64,000 nt of DNA from Strigamia acuminata. Taxonomy: Eukaryota > Arthropoda > Chilopoda > Geophilomorpha > Linotaeniidae. The DNA is taken from contig OX442317.1 in NCBI GenBank assembly GCA_949358305.1, positions 7,444,186-7,508,185 on the forward strand, given 5' to 3'. How positions within the stretch are numbered: the first letter of the stretch is position 1; the number at the start of each line of letters is the position of its first letter. Positions 57,740 to 64,000 of this stretch are shown here, piece after piece. A program made the translations under genes and the position numbers. The notes under the pieces were generated by a model. That model had not been told where the DNA came from and searched no databases. It was given only the letters and a program-made list of their open reading frames with translations.

Positions 57740-60679
57740 TAGTGTTTAATTAACGCATTTTCGATTCTTGGAATGTTGGGTGCACGAGACTGGGATTTAG
57801 AAAACAACATATAAATTAATCCTTGAAAAGCACTAATTTCGTGCGCCCAGTGGCCACTGTAGCCTGCCTATTGTGTTCGCAAGAGTACAGAAAGGAATGT
57901 GGAGTTCAAGTTTAGCCCACATTCCGAGGGAAGACTGCAGGGAAGACTACGTATCCGAATGGCTTCGAAACCCTCGAACTTCAGTCTTTGATTAATGAAA
58001 ACATTCTTGGCAAATAAGCAGTAAATACTTATCGGAGATGTTTATTTTGAATTGGAATAAAAATAGCATTCCAATAAACATTAAAACGCACAAAATAAAA
58101 TAAATACAATAAAATTAGAATAGTCGATTTCAAACACAGATAAATATATTTAAAAAACAATGAATTTGTTTGTATAAATATATAATGAATGCATTGAGGA
58201 TTGCGTGGAAAAAGAGTTCTCTGTCCACTGCTTTGTGTGGTTTGATGAGCAAAAAGTGAAAATAAAAAAATAAAAACTGCGTGATGGGTTTTGAAAAAAA
58301 AGAAGCAAATCAGCTGATCAAATTCTCCTGTTTACAGAATTCGTGAAAGGAATTACTACTCAATAGAGGTTTTCACGACTGTTTTGTATTCCGCATTTTA
58401 AACACTGTTGAAAAAGTATTGATCTTTGCACTTCCAACAATTTTGTAAAGAAAATTAAAGATAAAAAGTGAGTATATAAGAACAAAAGATCAACCCTTCA
58501 GCTTGATTTCTCACACGATTGAGATATCATATTTAATTCAAACAAAATTAAAGTTGCAATTCCCTTGAACCACTTACCCCGAGTGGGCAGAATGCGTTAT
58601 TTCAAGTTACTTCTTTAAGTCAAACAAATCAAAAAACACAACACAGAAAAACGAACAAACAAACAAACAAACTCTGTTCTGAAAGATCCCCTAGAAAATT
58701 TAAAGGAAGAAATTGAGGCAAACACATTAAAAATGTATCAACATTTCACTCAATTTATTTGCATCAAGAATTCCAATCCAAAAGCAGTTTAGTTTTTAAA
58801 TGAAGAGTTTGTAAACAGCCAAGCCGCATTGATCCAACCAATCTCGTGTTAACCTGTTACATTTACTACTTTCAATCTTGCTACTATAAATTATTATGCT
58901 TGGAGATATTAGACCCAAGAATTAATGACCTGCGCAAATAATTTATCACTTTATACGGCAAACCAATCATGTAATCAAAATAATTAATCCTATTAGTTGA
59001 AAACAAACTTTCCTGTTTCCACTCATCTCATTAAAAAGCCATAGATAAGTAACTTACACGTCGGAAACTACTTATTTCTATTTATTTCTGCATTAAAACG
59101 CTTCTCAACACGAGAATCAGCACTATCTACTCTCGTGTTAAATCTCCTAACACGATCGTGTTACGCTTTATTGAAAATTTAATGAAATTCGCAGTTTTAC
59201 TGCAAAACATTTACGCAAATCAAACAAATCGAAATAAACAATTCACGACTCGAATCTTTAATTTAATCCACATCCACCAAACTCCATCCACTTTAATTTG
59301 ATAAAATCTTTTCTTTTTTGTCTAAATAAAAAAATCCCCCAAAAAAAAACCAAAAAAAAAAAAACTCTAAACCGTTTTCACCAACATCAGAGCATACCAC
59401 AACTATTTTCCCTCCATTCTCTCCCCCAACGACAACAACAAAAAAAAATTAAAAAAAGAAAAAATGCAAAAATTCTTTTATTTCAAATTTCCACACACTC
59501 CGAAATTAATTTTCACACTTTCGTTGCAATTATCGGCTTGCACCATCTCAATAGATGCCCCAGATTTGATTACATTCACACAAAGGCCCGAAGAAAAATA
59601 ACGAGCAAAGATTTCCCTACCCTCCTCTTTGGCATTCTTGCAATGATCTCATTACACATGGAATTCCAGCGCTCATACTTACCCAAACGAGAAATTAGAT
59701 CTGTTCCAACAATAATAATCTCCGCCATTATCTCGCTGCCCTTTGTATTTGCAGTAGCGCTTCTCCTCATGCACGCAACTTTGGTTGCGCTCCCCGCATC
59801 GCTCTGACCAAGCTGCTTAGACCTTTACTCTGTATCTCTTTCCATCTAATGAATTTCGCACCCATTCCTCCACCAACCCCAAGGAAAATTAAATTCCCCG
59901 TAATTGCTATATAGCGTACGCGGGAGCACGAGCCACGGTCGGCGGAAAGGGAGGCCGAGGCACCACTTCATGAATTCTTCAAAGGAACATCTAACTTAGA
60001 CCCGAAACTTCTCTTCCATGTGTGTATCTTATAACGAAGGTGAAAGGCAGAGCGGGGGTGGCGGGGGGAGGTCGTGCACGCAGTTCCGAGATTGCATTTC
60101 AGCAAACGCCCTGTAGGTTTAATCAGAATCTTAAATTGAACTGAAAGGAACAAGCAGCCACCAGCCCCACACTTCTTTTTCAATGAAACACAAGCGAAGA
60201 ACTCCCACCGAACCCGCACTACTACTTAGGCTGACAATCCTGCATTTGGCCTTCGCCAATCTTTCGCACAGACAAAAAGATAACGAGAGAGAGAGAAAGA
60301 AAGAAAGATAGAAAAAAAGAAACTCGCAGCACATCGCTTCAGGTCGCCGCATCGCATTCCAAACCCCGAATTCATTAATCGCATATTCCCCCTTTCCCCT
60401 TTTTATGCACATAAAACAAAATCTACTTTATTTTTACCTCCCAATCCGCAAACCTCTTATCCCAGCTTACTTACTCCTCAAGAATTTGCAGCAAACTTAA
60501 AACATCTTGATTCAAATCCCACGCAGTGCTGAGGTCCCCCAACGTTTAATCCCTTTCGCTTTTTTTTCAATGACACCAGGTAAACAAGCACTTAATCCTC
60601 CCAAACCAGGATTAATCATGGCAGTATCATATTTTCCATTTAAAGTGTTTTGCCACACAATACACCATACAATTTGTCA
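57740..60679. other. Non-coding
   Basis: Mostly AT-rich. A GC-richer strip at 59920-60110 includes GGGGGTGGCGGGGGGAGG but no supported frame. The 169-codon frame at 59298-59807 is Lys-rich, low complexity and starts in an A-rich run. A GAGA/GAAA tract lies at 60285-60320. Confidence 0.45.
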
Positions 60680-60912
60680 AATACCGTATTTTACCGATTA
60701 AAAGTCGCCCTCGAATAGTAGCCGCGGCTGAGGCACCAAGAATACCGTATTTTTGCGAAAGTACGGTATTGTTTCCGTATTTAACCTCACGAACGAACGA
60801 AACATTAAACAAATGTAACAAACGAAAAACAAAAATTGTAATTGCTGACAAAAATGGCAGTTTTGAATACGAGCCGCGGCTCTTAATCGATAAAACACGA
60901 TAAAATACTGGG
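60680..60912. mobile_element. MITE-like element with AGCCGCGGCT subterminal palindromes
   Basis: The left end TTTTACCGATTAAAAGTCGC and the reverse complement of the right end TTTTATCGATTAAGAGCCGC match at 17 of the first 21 positions. Both ends carry AGCCGCGGCT nearby. An inner 9-bp hairpin AATACCGTA/TACGGTATT lies at 60741-60770. No ORF of note. Exact borders and target duplication are not resolved. Confidence 0.55.
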
Positions 60913-60920
60913 AATGGATT

Positions 60921-60997
60921 TCATAATAAATTTTCCAAAATGTATTATCGATGCATTCCAAAATATAATTTCAATATATTTTGGACCACACGGGGTG
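60921..60997 (+). repeat. Dispersed AATGCATT repeat family, partial copy
   Basis: Motifs AATGTATTATCGATGCATTC and ATATATTTTGGACCACACGG match the right half of the family with a diverged end. Confidence 0.4.
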
Positions 60998-62439
60998 CGA
61001 GATATATATATTAAAATTAATTCGCCATTTCTCACAGCTTCATTTTCGCTATGGTAACTAGCTGTGCAAAGTATTAAGCCTGCTCGTTGTGCTGATGTTG
61101 CAATGAGCTGAGGTCGAATCTGATTTGAAAATCAAACGAGATGCACGCACTGATGAGATGCATGTACTTGCTCTGGGCTTTCAATCTCAACTCGACCGTT
61201 GGCCCAAGTCTCTGTAATTACACGCCCGCTTCTCCCCCACTAAATCCAACATTTAATCCCACCGTTTAAACGACACGGTCCAGCAGCGCATCCATAGATA
61301 CAAATTGAGCGTGCAATGTTAGAAGCTCATGTTATTTCTTTGCACGCTTACAACGCAAGGGGGACATCTAATTAAATTTGCTCCTACTGAATTTTGTATT
61401 AGATCATTACCAACATTTCCAAACAAAAAAAAGAAAAAAAAGTATTTATGAAGTGACATGTACTAAGTGTAATTTAAAAACAAAACAAAAAACAAAAAAC
61501 TCCTTCAAGGCCCAAAACAAAAACAAATGACATTACGCACAACTCACAGGTGGAAACTGGATTCGAAATTTATCAGCACAATCATTTTGTAGTTTTGTAA
61601 ACAAAACTTACAATATTGTGTTCCATTTTTACTCAACGTATCTGCAAACTCTCGCTTACACATCGCTAAAACTCCATAAGTACCTTCGCCTGCAAAAGAA
61701 AATTCAAAACTCCAATCTCATTTCTCTCTCCCATTACACAAACAACTTATCTCAACTTGATACCATCACAACATCAAACTTCTGCCTTTTTCCACCCTTA
61801 TCAACTAAACATATCCTTCCGTACATCTCAACTAAACTGAAAAAAAAAATAGAAAAAGAAAAAATCAAATTCTTTTTCCTTAAAAAGAAAAAAAATAAAT
61901 AAAAAAAAAAGGTCTCGAGTTGCACCGTTGTGCATTCCCCTCTTTCCACATATTTTTTACAAAAGAATGAATAAAGAAAGCGCTTCACCATCAAATCCCA
62001 AGATGGGAAGTTATTTTATTTAAACTTTTCTTCAAGTGGCGGCGGCAATTTAGATCCAGGCCTCCGTAGGGCGAAAGGGCAAAGGCTCCCTCGGTGCATT
62101 TGCAAGCAATGCCTCCATCCGCCAGGGCACATTTGGAGCAAAAGATCTCAACCCGAGTTGCACAATAGGCAAAGCTCGCAACTCCAAGTCGGGGAAAAAG
62201 CAGATAGGGAGCATATCGCTTTCTTCTTCCTTTATCTTAAACACCAATCGCGTTAGTCACCAGGCAAGACGCCACTCCAACAAAGGGGTCAAACCTCAGC
62301 TCTTCGAAAACAAGAAACAATTATTTTAACTATAAATTCATTCATTCCTGCAATTCTATCATTTTGCATTCATCACGAAATCGCTCCTTTCTGACTAGTG
62401 AACATTAGTTCACTAGGCGGATTCAATAACTCATAAACG
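60998..62439. other. Mostly non-coding; one GC-richer minus-strand frame at 62050-62247
   Basis: The minus-strand frame (about 65 codons, first ATG giving about 54) includes LRSFAPNVPWRMEALLANAP and sits in a local GC rise. No start or acceptor evidence strong enough to call it. The rest is A-rich. Confidence 0.35.
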
Positions 62440-62560
62440 GTCGTTTAAACCAGTTTAAACAAACTTTTAAACGAGATTCTCGTTTAAAAGCTCGTTTAAA
62501 TGGGTTTAACCGGGCTGAAAATAAGCGACCTAAATAAGTCGTTTAAATCTTCTTGTAAGG
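62440..62560. repeat. GTTTAA-rich palindromic patch
   Basis: About ten GTTTAA/TTTAAAC motifs in 120 bp, including a 27-nt inverted repeat at 62464-62490 (CTTTTAAACGAGA, one base, and its complement). No coding frame. Could be a protein-binding array or a decayed element end. Confidence 0.6.
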
Positions 62561-62592
62561 AGTTTTTCGCTTAAATCGGGTCTCGTTGGCAG

Positions 62593-62640
62593 CCATCTTG
62601 GATTTCCGTTAGATCGGTCGCAACCATCTCGATCGTAAGT
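62593..62640 (+). promoter_or_regulatory. Possible promoter/first-exon signals (GCAGCCATCTTGG and GTAAGT)
   Basis: GCAGCCATCTTGG (near 62590) is the complement of a YY1/TISU-type motif AAGATGGCTGC. A donor-like CGATC|GTAAGTA lies about 45 bp on (junction near 62634). Together they could be a short 5' untranslated exon. No downstream gene seen. Confidence 0.25.
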
Positions 62641-63961
62641 ACAATTTTGTAGCAGTTATTGTTTGTTTAGAGAAAACAACAATAATGATCATCACTATGG
62701 TTATTATTTGGGCTGGAACCAATAGAAAAAAGCGAGGAAAGCAAAATCTCAGGAAAAAAAATACCCGTATGCGACATGCAGCGGGGATATGACCTAGAAC
62801 TTGATTTGAAATACCAGATCAAGTTTGGCAGTTAAACAATCGTTTAACAAAATTTGTGAGAGACGGAAATTTAGACGAGAAGTTATTGAATTGCGCCTAC
62901 TAAATTAAACCAACAAACCAGTTCCCGTTTGATTATTTTAATTTGTTTATTTTAAATTAAATTTTAAAGAAAATTTCAATGTGTTTTTGAAGCAAAGAAG
63001 AGTCCACCTGCACCCAAGTGGCGTACCACTTGACTAATCATGCGCAGTTGCTTTATCTTCAGCTTCTGGCAAGGCTAGCTGGAAAAAAATTGTTACACTG
63101 CCTCTGTTAATGGATTTAGGAGGTGTGGTCAAATGTCCACAAAATTAAATAATAAATTTCAGACTAGAGAAAAAATAGTTTCCTGCAGGGCCAGTTGGAA
63201 TCCTGTAGCAAACAGGTGCATCTTTAATACTATACTATACAAATGCACAGTTTTTCTTTTCTTTTTTTCCTACAAACGTATAATGCACACTTTGTTCGCA
63301 ATACAATGGGATGGAAAGGAGAATGGGGAAATGGTTGGTTGCAAACCCGAGTAGGAACACATAAAACAAGGTAATTGTGTGTACTGCCTAATGGCTCCCG
63401 TAGGAATACATGTTGAATGAATCTTCCGTCAGCCTTTGGGAAAGAGCTCAATTAGGGCAGAGAAATCTTTATCACGAGTTTAGTTTGTGTTTAGAATAAC
63501 GTGCACGTGTAATAAATGAGTAAACTTAAAGTAAAAATGCAATGCGAGAAGGACAAATGAGATTACACCTCTTCATCCTTCAAGAGAAAGGACTTTTATC
63601 CAGATATGTGAATTGACCCAGCAACAACTCCAGACTTAATCAGGTTATATGGTTGCACAACCATAAAGCCACGACTCAGATGTCACGTTCAATAGTCATA
63701 ATCTAAATCTTAGTGTCTTTAACGACCTTTGAGACAACGCAATTGTCGTATAACATTTCGAACACCAATGCGCAAGGTCCTTTTTTTATGGCCGCTCATG
63801 GCCACTGTAAAATAATATTTCCAAAATAATACTTTTCTTTCTACATTTATAGCCAATAATAAAATTAAGATGTGTGTGGGACCTCTAAATGACACATGTC
63901 TCCACTAATTGCCACAAATAAAACAATATGAATAATTATAATTGCTCAATTTTAAAACTCT
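62641..63961. other. Non-coding
   Basis: No gene seen; short frames only. Confidence 0.5.
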
Positions 63962-64000
63962 CTCCCGTATGGTTCAAAAATAAATTTTACACGTAATGCA
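63962..64000 (-). repeat. Dispersed AATGCATT repeat family, inverted copy running off the window
   Basis: CCGTATGGTTCAAAAATAAA is the reverse complement of the family terminus, followed by GTAATGCA at the window edge. Confidence 0.45.

Noticed and set aside
59298-59807. 169-codon Lys-rich frame
   Set aside because: Driven by A-rich low complexity at its start; no homology-like motif or splice signals.

Overview
The window is AT-rich eukaryotic DNA, almost certainly from an invertebrate animal genome. By eye the host DNA is about two-thirds A+T, full of long A/T homopolymers and simple repeats, with no operon-like gene packing and only a few possible small spliced exons. I cannot name the species. 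Apart from one large transposon, the window is gene-poor and looks intronic or intergenic. It has been colonised by small inverted-repeat elements, minisatellites and a dispersed repeat family.

The dominant object is a complete, apparently intact Ty3/gypsy-type LTR retrotransposon at 23039-35905 (12,867 bp). Its two 820-bp LTRs look identical and are flanked by a 4-bp target duplication (ACAT). In order it carries: LTR; a primer binding site resembling the tRNA-Pro type with two changes; a very large Gag (1046 aa) with an N-terminal coiled coil, a retrotransposon capsid domain and a CCHC zinc knuckle; a textbook -1 frameshift signal (A AAA AAC, 6-nt spacer, 9-bp stem); Pol (protease, RT, RNase H, integrase with a GPY/F module); a roughly 1-kb segment that looks like a leader plus intron; a third ORF; a polypurine tract; and the second LTR. 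The third ORF (31577-31693 joined to 32255-35041, about 967 aa) sits where errantiviruses have env. It has no signal peptide, no membrane anchor and few cysteines, and I recognise no family in it. It is basic, Ser/Arg- and Pro-rich and probably made from a spliced mRNA. This is the best candidate for an undescribed system.

Left flank (1-23038): weak minus-strand exon candidates near 1 kb; a palindromic MITE-like element near 5.1-5.36 kb; a minisatellite at 12.1-13.1 kb split by a solo LTR of a second LTR family (12308-12980, target duplication AAAG); the same 23-bp minisatellite in opposite orientation at 17.9-18.1 kb; and a 30-bp tandem array at 19.3 kb. Right flank (35906-64000): a small ORF just after the insertion; a GC-richer patch at 37.07-37.38 kb with possible divergent exons; a MITE (43633-43808) inserted into a copy of a dispersed AATGCATT-rich repeat; a degenerate tandem array at 45.3 kb; further repeat copies; a TA-flanked MITE (57258-57739); an inverted-repeat element near 60.7 kb; and a GTTTAA-rich palindromic patch near 62.5 kb.

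The element's genes form one expression programme: genomic RNA from the LTR gives Gag, with Gag-Pol by frameshifting, and a spliced RNA presumably gives ORF3. Its open frames and identical LTRs suggest recent insertion and possible activity.
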